DNA of 64,000 nt from Ashinkailepas kermadecensis (taxonomy: Eukaryota > Arthropoda > Thecostraca > Neolepadidae). The stretch lies in NCBI GenBank assembly GCA_034440615.1, contig JAOTOM010002949.1, positions 61,494-125,493 of the forward strand, read 5' to 3'. The notes under the pieces were generated by a model, which was not told the DNA's origin, did no database searches, and worked only from the letters and a program-made list of their open reading frames with translations. Below are positions 43,446 through 53,843 of the stretch, one piece after another. The position numbers were made by a program, and so were the translations under genes. Positions within the stretch are counted from its first letter, which is position 1. Each line of letters begins with the position of its first letter.

Positions 43446-45055
43446 GCCGGCGCGCGGCAGCTGCTGCTTCACGGCCGTACACACCCGCTGTTTCCTGCTA
43501 CGTCTTCCCCTCTGCGGGGCGCGTCGGCGGTCGCAGATGTTCTCCTCACGTGGTGGCGATGGCGACACGTTCATCGCTGGTCGGGTCGGAGCGACAGCGG
43601 CGCGCGGCTTGGCCGCAGTGCAATACGGTTGTATTGTGACCACCATCGTTCGGTGCACCCATCGTGGTTCGTTGGAGGCGCGACGAGACGAGCCGAAGTG
43701 CAAACCATTTCCAAGAAATCTGTCTTTAGAATCCAGAAATGCCGGAGAATCGTCTAAAAACTACAGATAAATAGGTTGTCATGACGTGTGGAGTGCTTGC
43801 ATGATGGCAAAGCATCGCGCGGAGATCATCTTCGTGCATTTTCACCACCATCGAAATGACAAATCACGCTTTATGAGCGCATGACGTCATAACACATGGA
43901 ACGCGACTGTTGTCTTTGCATCCCGGTACGGGGAGGCAAGGATACTGAGCATGGTCGACAGGTCCTATAAATCACAAATGTCCCCTGCGCCAGACAAGTC
44001 GACGAGCCACAACAATTCATCTACACCCTGTACACTAGGAAAAGCGAGCACGCGTTTAGTGTAGATATATGCCAGATGTGCAATGATACCGGAAACGAAG
44101 AAGTCCTCTGCGGGACGAAAATTTTCGGTTACATCGAATATCGATGGCATGATACTTTTCATTACACGGATAAAACCGCCACCGTGCTGTAATTGAGCAA
44201 TGTCAATGTGAGTCAGTTGTGTTGGGCAGAACACCATGTTTAGCGGCAATACTTCCACATGCAACCCTCATTCATAAAGTCAGGCATGAAACACATAGAA
44301 CACTAGAAGGCCAGCACGACAGGTGTAGCGGATTCTTGCATTTGCGCTATTCCAAATCACCTCCGAATGGCTAACAATAAACGACACGGCGGATTCGTGC
44401 CAAATCGTCTATCCGCACAACAGGTCACCGATATGCAAATACATCGCACGTGCCGCCAGCACTGGGCGGTGCTCAACATCTCAGCCTCGCGCGACAGCGC
44501 CGGTAAAAGTAAAGCCCACAGTTGCCGTCGGTTCGTACGTGCGTCCACTGCACTGGCGCTTCGACACCGCACCGTGGAACGGAAGCAACAACCAGAGCAT
44601 AGGTCCACATCACAGCATGACTTCGAACACTGGGGCACTCCTTGATTGACTGAGCTTCAACGACTTCTCAGTTTTATCGAAAGTCCGGAAAAGAGGCGCA
44701 GGCGCAGCCGTACGAAGTGCGGATCATCAGCCGTCACAAATTGAAGACGAAGGCGGCGGGGCCGCTGGTAACGCACCGGCACTGTCGCACCGGACATGCC
44801 CACCCGACTGGGGTAGGCTGAAGAACCGGGTATGGTGTCCCGCAACCGGAACGACGACCAGCTGCCACGCGTCCGGGTGCCAGAACCGAAGGACATAGAC
44901 AGTGTGCGCGATGATGCCGATACCCGTCGATCGTGCCCTTGCGGCAAGGTAATTATTATGCAATGCCTCATACAACCAGAAGCTAAAGCGAAGACATACT
45001 TCCCGGCACAAGAACCATACAGCCACCCATCCAGCCATCAGCAACCAGGATCACT
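43446..45055. other. No confident feature
   Basis: Small frames on both strands (for example 43965-44264, 44357-44645 and 44657-44971) have no recognisable domain or convincing exon structure. Confidence 0.4.
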
Positions 45056-45700
45056 ATGGGATTTGAAATAGTCAGTGTGTTAGCCCGGCGCAGCGGCGCC
45101 CGCGAAGAAGAACTTTTAGTGGAGTGGAGGGGCTTGTCGATGTACGAGGCCAGCTGGGAAGAGCTCAATCATCTCCCCTTGGATTTATATAGACGCATGC
45201 GGGACGGTAGAACGCAGCTACCGTTCGACCGGTACGGGCCTCAGGGCCGCCCGGGACCGCGGTACACCAAGCCGGCGACCTACCAGGACCAACCCAGATG
45301 GTGGGACACTTGCCACCCCCACCCGGTGATGCCACCGCTGGAGCACAGCTGGGGCACCCCAGAAGAGGAGGAAGTCGTGGTGGCCGCTCCGCCCACCGAC
45401 GCACCTGAATCGGTCCCACGTCAGCCTTCGGCCATGCTCCAGCGCCTCCGGCGACTGCTTCTTCAGAGACGCCATGGCGGCAACCAAGACGCCTCACCCG
45501 AGGAGACCGAAGGCGAGGCGGTGCCGGAGCCGGAGTCTCCGCCTTCCGCCGCGAACGTACGCCTTCGCCAAGTACTCCTCCTGAGACGGCAGGCCCGAGC
45601 TCTGGCCCGGAACAGCGAACGGCCGGCCGTCTCTGGATCGAGTACTCCAGAAATGCCTCCACTTGTGTTCCCCGCGCCCGTGTCTGACACCGACGAGTGA
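45056..45700 (+). CDS. Chromodomain-like ORF, possibly from a Ty3-type integrase
   Basis: 214 codons. The N-terminal 50 residues (MGFEIVSVLARRSG, then EELLVEWRGLSMYEASWEEL) have the chromodomain pattern L-V-x-W-x-G-L/Y-x-x-x-x-x-S/T-W-E-x-x. The rest is Pro/Glu- and Arg/Leu-rich. Chromodomains sit at the end of many Ty3 integrases, but no integrase core was found upstream. It is either the end of a decayed element or an exon of a host gene; no function is assigned. Confidence 0.55.
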   Translation: MGFEIVSVLARRSGAREEELLVEWRGLSMYEASWEELNHLPLDLYRRMRDGRTQLPFDRYGPQGRPGPRYTKPATYQDQPRWWDTCHPHPVMPPLEHSWGTPEEEEVVVAAPPTDAPESVPRQPSAMLQRLRRLLLQRRHGGNQDASPEETEGEAVPEPESPPSAANVRLRQVLLLRRQARALARNSERPAVSGSSTPEMPPLVFPAPVSDTDE

Positions 45701-45914
45701 ACAATAGAAAGGATATGCTCAGGCTATTACTGAGCAAAGCGATATTACTGAGTGGTTTAATGAAACCGGAGCCTTTTTTCACGCATACTTAATGTGTGTA
45801 TTAATACAACTCAACCAGAATACGCGTGTTTAAGTTTGCAACTCTTAACCGATTTCGAAACATGGACGACCCGTTTACATCTGACACCACGGGAACGTAG
45901 GGTGCCTTTGGCTA

Positions 45915-45990
45915 TGGTGTTGGGTGAGTGGGGGTAAGGGAGGGGGTGGGAGGTAAGGGGAGGGGTGGGAGGTGAGGGGGAGAAGGGAAC
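45915..45990 (+). other. G-rich tract with quadruplex potential
   Basis: GGGTAAGGGAGGGGGTGGGAGG and similar words, at least eight G-runs of three or more within 75 bp. It fits a G-quadruplex motif; no function is shown. Confidence 0.7.
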
Positions 45991-46261
45991 AGTAAGCTTA
46001 GTCCACTTTCTTCAGGACACAGCAGTTGAATCGTGGTTATTCGCGGCGATATTGTAACAAGAAACGGCGCTGTGACGATGTTAGCATAATGCGACTAACA
46101 ACGGCGTTGAAGTCTCCATTATACTCTATGGAGAAAACTTTGGAGCCCTTGAAGCAGGCGCAAACATTGAGCTAGGAAGCTGAAATTTTGCATGCTTCCT
46201 ATTGGGCCACCCAGCAATGGGAAAACACCAGGGGAGCTGGTCTTCCAAATACTTCATAAAA

Positions 46262-46660
46262 TTTGAAGGGGGCTAATGTAGGTATGTATGTATTTATTTA
46301 TGTATGTATGTATTTATGTAGGTATGTATGTTTCAGTTTCGGCGGCGCCAGTTCCCGTTGCGGCTTGGCTTTGCCATGACCGTGAACAAGGCGCAGGGTC
46401 AGACGTTCGACATGGTTGGACTGCACCTGCGCCGACCTGTGTTCACTCTGCATGTATGTGTATGTAGGTATGTATGTATGTATGTATGTATGTGTGTGTC
46501 TGTCTGTCTGCTTATCTGCCTGCCTGCCTACCCACTTACCTACCTACCTGTCTGTCTGACAGTCTACCTATATGTCTGCCTGTCTACCTATATATCTGTC
46601 TGTCTGTATGCATGTATATATATATATATATATGTATGTGTGTCTGTCTGTCTGTTTGTC
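46262..46660. repeat. TATG/CTGT/TA microsatellite cluster
   Basis: Runs of (TATG)n, (CTGTCTGC)n, (CTAC)n and (TA)n on both sides of the helicase scrap. A related (CTGT)n/(TATG)n cluster stands at 47008-47200, and TA runs at 47298-47318. Confidence 0.9.
46328..46452 (+). pseudogene. Helitron/PIF1 helicase C-terminal scrap
   Basis: Reads RRRQFPLRLGFAMTVNKAQG, then QTFDMVGLHLRRPVFTL. This is the motif V/VI region of PIF1-type helicases (F-P-x-x-x-A-x-T-x-N-K-x-Q-G-Q-T), as found at the end of Helitron Rep-Hel proteins. It breaks into TATG microsatellite on the right, and no upstream helicase motifs are found. Confidence 0.8.
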
Positions 46661-47485
46661 TTCCATCCAGTTTAAGCTGCCCGACACACGGCCACGACTT
46701 TCGGCTATGTGTCGGGGTCTCCCTTTGGACAAAAAAAAACGGAGACGCAATCTGATGGGGCGGCCTTCTCGCGGCAGATTGCGTTTAACACCGACAGCCA
46801 CAGAAAGTCGTTGGCAAGTGCACATTGCTACATTGTCCACCGCCAGCAATTGACACGCTTTCTAAGCGACCATACACCGGAGAGTGAATTGCGGGCTGTC
46901 AGTTTGAACAATGATTAAAAGTTGAATATGTTAGGCTTCATACCCATACCCGAAATTAAACGTCCGAACGACATTACTGATGGAAATTGAAGAGGTTGTA
47001 GAAGTTGTCTGCCTGTCTGTATGTCTACCTGTCTGTCTGTCTACCTGTGTCTGTCTGTCTACCTGTCTACCTCCCTACCTGTCTACATGTTTGCGCGTCT
47101 GTATGTATGCCTGTGGTATGTATGTATGTACGTCTGCATGTATGTCTGTGGTATATTGAAGGTCGTATTTATGTATCTTTACACGCATACATCTGTATGT
47201 ATCTTTACACGCAATGTGCTGAACTTTGAGTCGAGCGTTCGTTTGGGTTTCGAATCCCGGGTGGGGTGTGAAATTGTTCGCTCTTTAATATTTCTTAATA
47301 TATATATATATATATATATTTTTTTAAATCTATATAAATAAATATAAATACATAAATAAGTTTGTTTTTTAACCCTTTTTTCCTATTTCTTTGTTTTATT
47401 TTATTTTATAATATTTTTTTTTAGTAGTGTCAAGCTCGAGAAGCGAGCAGCATAGGGCAGATAAGCCGGCGGCAGCCGCCGCATC

Positions 47486-47700
47486 TGACCTTGTTGTTTT
47501 ATTCTCATAAATCATTGATTTTTGGCTTGCAGATCCTCTTCGGGAAACTGAAGGGACTCTGAGCAGGCCAAGCACGCAATTCCCGATGGGAGAAAATCAT
47601 GCTGGAAGCGAGGAAGCTTGGCCTGCTGAAGGGCCCATGCACTGTCCACCAATTCACCCGAAGTTTCGTGGGCAATACCATACGCGCCGCAAGAGGTAAG
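47486..47700 (+). other. Possible exon, unidentified
   Basis: Acceptor TTTTTGGCTTGCAG and donor CAAGAG|GTAAGA enclose an open frame reading IMLEARKLGLLKGPCTVHQF and TRSFVGNTIRAARG. The protein is not recognised. It could be an exon of the plus-strand gene further right or part of an element. Confidence 0.35.
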
Positions 47701-47929
47701 ACGTCCTCCAGTAGGTACCTACCTAAGTTGACAAAGAAGTTTATAGACAATAGGATACGCGGACCATTCCTCACTCACCACTGAAGATTGTTCAAAACCT
47801 CGATTTTACAATCGGCCACAAGATCAAGTCCGAATGTCACATGCTTACAATGGTTATTTACCAATTAATAGGTGCGTACACAAACGCAACAAACCCATCC
47901 AACACAATTCAAATTCGAGAAACGCCACA

Positions 47930-48321
47930 GTTTCAGTCACTATGCGACTCCTACCGCTCTATCGCGCTGACCATCTGTTGCCATCAACTCTTCGATTGCT
48001 TGATTATATGGGCGCGCCGACTACACGGTCATTTGGCGCCCATCATAAACTCTTCGAACGTCTAGTAAAAAAAAAACGCCTTCTTTACATCATTCAAACA
48101 CAAAAACTAATCTCCCCTATACAATCAGGCTTTCTTCCTAACCGATCATGTCTCGACAATCTCACGTACCTCATGACACACATCCAGGAAGCGGCGGCAA
48201 GGAAACGCTCCGCTGTCGCCGTCTTCCTGGACTTACAACAAGCATATGACACCATCAACATAACAGCACTACTAAAACACTTATATAACATAAACTACAG
48301 GGAAGACTCCGAAATTGATTG
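47930..48321 (+). pseudogene. LINE reverse transcriptase relic with nested tail insertion
   Basis: Frames give SYRSIALTICCHQLF, then (after the insertion at 47996-48047) RLVKKKRLLYIIQTQKLISP, QSGFLPNRSCLDNL and FLDLQQAYDTIN. These are RT motifs 1-3 of a jockey/CR1-like LINE. The reading frame differs before and after the nested insertion, as expected if a single frame was interrupted. Confidence 0.85.
47996..48047 (-). mobile_element. 52-bp tail-only LINE/SINE insertion with 10-bp TSD
   Basis: The insert on the minus strand reads ..GGGCGCCAAATGACCGTGTAG-style hairpin GGGCGCC..GGCGCGCCC followed by ATATAATCAAGCAA. AACTCTTCGA stands at 47986-47995 and again at 48048-48057. Removing the insert and one repeat puts the flanking RT relic back in one frame. 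It consists of little more than the shared 3' tail. Confidence 0.85.
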
Positions 48322-49260
48322 ATTGTTTGATGACTGCACGAAATTGGTATGTGGTGTTAGACTGTACATTTTACTTTTGTTTAATTATGATCGCATACAT
48401 TGGTCTCTAAGTGGATATGACCCAAGATGTGTATGCAAGTATTGCAGGTGTATGTGTGTGGGAGCCTTCTGGGTTGGCAATGTTTGTTCATTGTTTTACA
48501 AATGCTATGCTATTCTATTCTCGACTCTGAAAGGAGCCGCCCTGTCATCTTTTTGCCGGGCGGCCGTAACCCGTCATGTCTCTGGAAAGCGGAAAATTGG
48601 AGAAAAATAACCTACCCAATATAATGTGCTGATGGTATATTTTATTGTTTGATTCTACGTGAAGGAATGATTGCTCTGATTGCTGTGGTTGTTTGGAACC
48701 TGTGACTTTCCAGCTGGATCTCTTGCTAGATGTGAGACGGTGATTAATGTGTGCTTTACTCTGAAATAGGTGGCCATCACTAGTGCACCTTTAAGCTTTT
48801 CCTCCATTTCCAGCTGGATGAGGATTCCGTGAAGCAGATGAGAAGATGTCATTGAGTGCGAGTGACTGTTTTGAATCCTATGCACAGCTAAGCTCTCGTA
48901 TTCAGGGGCTAGAGAACGAAACAAACTAAGTATTTAAAACTTTCATCTCGCGCTTTGCGCAAAATTCTGCAATCCCATGGCCATCTTATCACAAAAACTG
49001 CCTCAGAAAGTGCTAACACGTGAGAAATTCCTCAGGTCAAGCAGTATCAGAGTCTGACCGTTGCATGCACACGGAGGGGTGGGGGTGGTGGATGGGGGGG
49101 AGGTAATTACCATGATTCAGGCGAGAGGCGCGTCCGCCACACGGACAAAAACGATATGGTGTTCTGTGCTCGGATCCAAGCAGAATTGGACAAGTCTCCG
49201 CGTCTGATTTCAGTGTGGAGCTGGAGCATGGTCACATTGTTTCCAAGGCAACATGTTTTG
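48322..49260. other. No gene recognised
   Basis: AT-rich sequence with small frames on both strands. A GGGGGTGGTGGATGGGGGGG tract stands at about 49080. Nothing here could be supported. Confidence 0.45.
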
Positions 49261-49268
49261 CAACCAGA

Positions 49269-49357
49269 GAATCATCGCCCCACTGAGGAGAAGGCTATCG
49301 TATGCCAGTACTACAGTGTAGGTGCTGACAAGAAACGCATCCGTCCGGCCCTTCAGG
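49269..49357 (+). CDS. Possible exon of unidentified plus-strand gene
   Basis: Between TTTTGCAACCAG and CTTCAG|GTAATG the frame reads ENHRPTEEKAIVCQYYSVGA and DKKRIRPALQ. It looks protein-like, with acceptable splice sites, but no family was recognised. Confidence 0.4.
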
Positions 49358-49845
49358 TAATGCTAAAACGCTTGGCTGGACGCTTGGCACTGAAGCGGTG
49401 CCGGCAGACTACGGCATGGCTTACCGAACTGAACTTACTTGCATGATTGCATGATACAGACATGATACGTGACCTATGCAATATTACGTGCGACCATTAT
49501 TTATCAGTTGAATTTGACATTGGCTTGCTCATGTTGTGAACAGGACAGAACGAAACATTTGGCTTCCATACCACAAACCACAAAACGGTTCCATCAACGC
49601 ACCTGCAGGGTTGTTTGGAATGTAAACTTGGCGAACATTAGCGTTTCAAATATCAAGCATGAGTCTAGTGCTCGACCTGTTTGTGGTATCACTTTTCGCT
49701 CACTTCATCTCGTATTCGGCGTAGAGCCTACGTTTTGTTCACTGTGCAATAGCTATGTGACATCAGTGATGTGGAGAGAACAAAAACGTTGTGACCATAT
49801 TCTGGATGCTTTTTTGGACACAGCGTGCAGCAGCACGCTTACATC

Positions 49846-49950
49846 GTGAAGAACCGGCAGGATGAGGCGGCCTATCTGAGGACCGCCCGCCTGCTGGTCC
49901 GGGACGGCGAGCTGCGCGTATACGAAAATACGCGCAAACACATAAGCCAT
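49846..49950 (+). CDS. Possible exon of unidentified plus-strand gene
   Basis: The frame AYIVKNRQDEAAYLRTARLL, then VRDGELRVYENTRKH has normal, charged protein composition. A neighbouring frame continues KPFETLHADNMLYRKVHCV, so there may be a one-base shift or a missed splice. Function unknown. Confidence 0.45.
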
Positions 49951-50212
49951 TTGAGACGCTCCATGCCGACAACATGCTGTACCGCAAAGTGCATTGCGTG
50001 AATGTCATGTCGCGGTGGTCAATTCATGTCACCCAAAATGAGCAGCTGTTTCTTCCCCCGTGCAAAGTGCATTCACTTCATCAATTTCATGTCGACGGTT
50101 GTCAATTGATGTCACTCAAAATCAGCGCTTATGTTTCTTGCCTCCGTTATACCGTCAGCATGCATGTGAACATCGGTACTTGGTGTCACCACAGCCGGAT
50201 TTTTCTCATTTG

Positions 50213-50460
50213 CAGGGCAGAGGTCCGCCGTCCCCTGTGCCGGCCGACCAGGACGTTCGCGGCCGGCGCCTCGGGACAGCAGGCGCTGACAGCAGACAGC
50301 AGACGTCCGAAACCACCATCCAGGCCAGACGCGTGATGTGCGCCACATGGAGCGGTTTGCGCGCAAACTAGTAAGTCCAGCATTTTGCTACACAGCCGAC
50401 TCCTGCGGGCATCAGTACGTCTCGACGGCGCCAACCAAGACGCGTACAGGCACCTGGGCA
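50213..50460 (+). CDS. Two possible exons of unidentified gene
   Basis: The first ends RDVRHMERFARKL with donor AAACTA|GTAAGT at 50370. The second begins after CTACACAG at 50394 and reads LLRASVRLDGANQDAYRHLG with donor GGGCACA|GTAAGT at 50461. Together they read MERFARKL-LLRASVRLDG. The family is not recognised. Confidence 0.45.
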
Positions 50461-50517
50461 CAGTAAGTGGGCCACACTGTTTTTGCAATACTTCTTCGCG
50501 AAATTGGACTTGCTACA

Positions 50518-50640
50518 CAAATGTTTGTATTGGGTGGTTCACGACGCACTTTATGCTCGCGGTTAATGGCGCCACCCACACTAGTTCGCCGGTGGGCACG
50601 GCATCGGGAAATGTTCAAGCGGTGCGAGTGTAACACGTGT
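50518..50640 (-). mobile_element. 5'-truncated SINE of the 26.6-kb family
   Basis: TGTATTGGGTGGTTCACGACGCAC to GGCGCCACCCACACTAGTTCGCCGGTGGGC and GAAATGTTCAAGCGGTGCGAGTGT match the tail and body of the SINE at 26621-26800. The tRNA head is absent. GCTACA(C)AA stands on both sides as a possible duplication. Confidence 0.8.
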
Positions 50641-50691
50641 GCTACAAGGAGCCATGACTCAGATGTTGTAACCCCGTGAGTACTGTGAAAT

Positions 50692-50877
50692 ATGATGACG
50701 TCGCTGACCAGCAACGCCAATGTGCTACAGCACGTGGTGACGTGGCATCAGCAGGCGACCACGCTCAGTCTGCCGCTGCAGCTGCAGCTGGCCGGACCGC
50801 AGCGGCACGTCGACTTGCGCGTGATCGTCTGCACCGAAGAAAACAGGATAGCGACAAGACTGCAACTGGGAACCTAG
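50692..50877 (+). CDS. Possible exon of unidentified gene
   Basis: The frame VLQHVVTWHQQATTLSLPLQ, then LQLAGPQRHVDLRVIVCTEE is open and hydrophobic/basic in a regular pattern. The splice limits are uncertain. It stands just before the tandem array. Confidence 0.4.
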   Translation: MMTSLTSNANVLQHVVTWHQQATTLSLPLQLQLAGPQRHVDLRVIVCTEENRIATRLQLGT

Positions 50878-51156
50878 CCATATGGTTCAGTGCTTCCTTC
50901 TCATCTTTTACTGATTCTACTTCTGGTTTTTGGCTTGCCATCTCTGGGCAATGCCACTCGCTTCGGTCGCCGGCCAGTGTTCAGGATACGACTCGATGGA
51001 ACCTGCTGACGGCCGGAGGATGGTACAGTGGGAACATAGGTGAAAGTGTCAACGCACGCCAGGCGCAAAAAAGCAACCGCTGCAAATGTGCCCTGGTTAG
51101 CTTTGTCTTGTTATGGTATTTGATAATTTAGCATGCTCTACTTAATGTGCCGACAG

Positions 51157-51266
51157 GTATTCGATGCGATCGACAACGCTCTGCGCCTGGAGCCGTTCAA
51201 CGGGCGCAAGTTCGTACTGGCGGTGCATCATTTCTTCTCCTTCATACAAACCAAGAAATGTCACCT
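51157..51266 (+). CDS. Exon A of array gene (copy 1)
   Basis: Acceptor GTGCCGACAG, then VFDAIDNALRLEPFNGRKFV and LAVHHFFSFIQTKK. It ends at a weak donor CACCT|GTGATA. The same exon stands at 55632-55741, 59772-59881 and from 63918. Copies 2 and 3 differ by three or four residues (for example E to Q, L to V, F to I). No family was recognised. Confidence 0.6.
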
Positions 51267-51340
<74 letters not shown>

Positions 51341-51387
51341 CATGGAGTCCGGACGTATGTGATAACTACGCTGCAATACGGTTGCAG

Positions 51388-51620
51388 AGTGCGATCGGGC
51401 AATAGCCCGGCGCCAGCAGCGGAAACGCGACCCCCGCCTGGCGCTGGAGATGTCCGATCGTGCTCAGATCGAAGCAATCTGCCAGGACTTTCTCGACCGC
51501 ACGGCCCGCAACCCACCGGAGCCGCCCACCCGCTCAATGACTATATGGCGTGATCTACCCGAGGGCAAAAGTCCACTACCGTCAATAGGCCGTAGTGGTA
51601 GCCACCACCCGTGTGATTAA
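51388..51620 (+). CDS. Exon B of array gene (copy 1), possibly terminal
   Basis: Acceptor ACGGTTGCAG; reads CDRAIARRQQRKRDPRLALE, then MSDRAQIEAICQDFLDRTAR and on to SGSHHPCD and a stop. A basic helix is followed by a Pro/Ser-rich end. It is conserved in copies 2 and 3 (stops at 56092 and 60241). Confidence 0.55.
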
Positions 51621-51881
51621 CCTTCTCACAGTATCGTAGTTTGCAGGACTACTTCTGGATGGCGTTATGGTGATTTCTAATCGATGTACTCGGAACCGGC
51701 ACCGATTAACTGCACAGCTCGAACCGACAGCTACAGTGTCGTGTTTGTATTACAGACGATATGATTACCATTACCTGTGCGACACTTTTCCAATAACTTG
51801 TGCGGTCTTGCTCACCACGTGTCGTTCTTCTTAGCTGTTTCGTTGACCGTTACTCACATGTCTTTGCACGTGTGTCTGCAG

Positions 51882-51955
51882 GAGCACCGAGACGACGACG
51901 GCCAGCTGGGCTACTCCTGGTACACTGCTGTCAGTAAGACACTGGACAGCAGAAG
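51882..51955 (+). CDS. Exon C of array gene, present only in copy 1
   Basis: Acceptor CGTGTGTCTGCAG and donor AGAAG|GTAAGC are strong. It reads EHRDDDGQLGYSWYTAVSKT and LDSR. Copies 2 and 3 lack this exon because of a shared deletion. Confidence 0.6.
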
Positions 51956-52376
51956 GTAAGCCCTGCTGGTCGTCAACCATAGCGTCTGGAATGCCCTGGC
52001 CTACTTCGTCGCGGAGCACCACCCCATTATACTGGAGGACCTCCATGTTAACGGTGAATTTGACCGAACAATGACTTGCGTGCACATTCCACCCGAGTAC
52101 TTCATACGGACATCGCACACACCACGAAAATAGTATTAAGAGTAAGTACACTTGCTCTTGTACCATTTTCTTCTTTGTGGGTTGTTTACATGCTTCCAGA
52201 AGCAAAACTTGCGCTCGTATAAACTTTATACTTTATACCATAAATACCGTCCCTTACCCGGCCGAAGAGCATGTCCCATTATTTTCTCGTCCACTACCTC
52301 TCAAGACACCTTACCTCACTGTGAAGCGTATACTGTGCACTGGGCAGGGACTTGAGGAAGTTAAACCTTTTTTCAG

Positions 52377-52528
52377 CCCACACCTAGTCGGTGCTCGCTG
52401 GGGCGAAGAGCTCTACCACGAAGCTGGACGAGGCGCTCCGGTGGGCTGTCAGCGAGCTGGGCATAGCCGAGGAGCCCAGTATCGTCGGCAAGTTCGTCAA
52501 CAGCAGGAACAGGGCGTTTCACGTCACG
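52377..52528 (+). CDS. Exon D of array gene (copy 1), frame uncertain
   Basis: Acceptor TTTTTTTCAG, donor TCACG|GTCAGT. One frame begins HLVGARWGEELYHE and another continues KLDEALRWAVSELGIAEEPS and KFVNSRNRAFHVT, so a one-base shift may lie near 52425. Copies 2 and 3 lack 17 bases here (56574 and 60723 areas) and carry a 3-base insertion. Confidence 0.5.
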
Positions 52529-52963
52529 GTCAGTCTCAACGCGCAGTGCATGCACCAGGGTGCAGATATGTGGTGATCAATGCCATTAACTCCTACTTGG
52601 CATCAAGTCCTTCCATTGCCTTTCGTACCCAATTGATGAACAAGTGTCATATACAGTAATGCAAGTTTATCCATGATGGCGAAATAAATGGTAACATTCA
52701 GAAACGTGTGCGGCAGTTATGCCCATAGCACCTTGCACTCGTGTGTGGATCCGCACATGGATGCAACGAATATTGATCGTTGCTATTCTTTGCGAATAGC
52801 GTATAAGTCGTTATTTTCATCGTGCTATGGTACGTTTCGTTGTCACAATTAAGTTTCCTAACAATATATTGCAAAAGCAAATTAAACGTGTACGACTTTA
52901 CCGACTAACGAAGTGTGTCTTCCGGTGCAAAGCTGTGATCATATAAGTCTGCTTTGTCCATAG

Positions 52964-53125
52964 GATCGGCAACTGCGGGAACGCGGAGTGCTGCAGGGCT
53001 TCGGCGAGGCGACGTCCGCTGAGGCCCGTGCACACTCCGTGCAGACGGCCGAACGCCACTACACGGCGTTCGGCCACCAGGACCGTGTGTACAGCTACCT
53101 GCGGACATTCCGGCGGGCGGCACTT
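52964..53125 (+). CDS. Exon E of array gene (copy 1)
   Basis: Acceptor TTGTCCATAG and donor GCACTT|GTGAGC give 54 codons in phase 0: DRQLRERGVLQGFGEATSAE, then RAHSVQTAERHYTAFGHQDR and YLRTFRRAAL. It is conserved in copies 2 and 3 with R/S and E/G changes. This is the most protein-like exon of the array. Family not recognised. Confidence 0.62.
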
Positions 53126-53263
53126 GTGAGCACCTCATTGTGGCATACAGCGTGGAAATAGTTGAGATTCGGCCCACTGCCAGCTAGCATTTATGGTTAT
53201 TCCAGAGGTATTGATTTGTTTCTTCAAATCCGTACACCAACTCATTTCCTTCATGTATCACAG

Positions 53264-53301
53264 GCAATGAAGCGAGTGACAGCCGACCATGCCCTCAATA
53301 A
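53264..53301 (+). CDS. Exon F of array gene (copy 1), small
   Basis: Acceptor GTATCACAG, reads AMKRVTADHALN, donor AATAA|GTATTT. Identical in all copies. Length and identity make the call tentative. Confidence 0.4.
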
Positions 53302-53510
53302 GTATTTTCTAACTGGTGCTGTATCCCATGGGTAAACGTTCGTTTGGACGCCAATGCTCGCTAATATTCATATTTATTCCAGCCGTAGTTACTTTTGTTG
53401 TCGAAGCGAGGAACAGGACACCTGCTTCCCGCCGGTCGCATTTGGAAGCCCCGGCCCCCGGATGCCCTGGGAGTCTGCCTCGTCCTCTCTCCCTCTCAGT
53501 TGCGCCCACT

Positions 53511-53843
53511 ATGTCGTCTGAAGAGGAACGCTGCTTCAGTGAGGAGGAGAGGGCCGAGGCCGAACTTATGTTCACCCGGCTGGTCGACCAGGACCCAGAA
53601 AACATCCCCCGATTTCTGCCCGAGGTTGTTCTGGACCTCGGACCCGACGAGTTTCGGGGCGTTGCCCATCTCCAGGAGGTCGTGACCCGGAGGCGAAGAC
53701 GGCTGGGAAAAATCTTTCACCCCGACCGGCACGGAGACCGCCACGGGGTGGCCTTCCGCACTTGGTTTCCCCGCAGCAGCCGTTTATATTTGTCACGGCC
53801 TGAGTCTGTGGGCGACATTTGCACGTGCGACCCACAAGCGTGA
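53511..53843 (+). CDS. Conserved acidic/basic ORF G in each array copy
   Basis: 110 codons starting MSSEEERCFSEEERAEAELM and going on to DLGPDEFRGVAHLQEVVTRR. It stays open in copies 2 and 3 (57647-57979 and 61796-62128) with few substitutions, for example N to D. No known domain was recognised. It may be an exon extending left to the acceptor TTTATTCCAG at 53383. Confidence 0.45.
   Translation: MSSEEERCFSEEERAEAELMFTRLVDQDPENIPRFLPEVVLDLGPDEFRGVAHLQEVVTRRRRRLGKIFHPDRHGDRHGVAFRTWFPRSSRLYLSRPESVGDICTCDPQA

Noticed and set aside
46474..47341. Cys/Tyr-rich ORFs
   Set aside because: They translate (TATG)n and (CTGT)n microsatellites.
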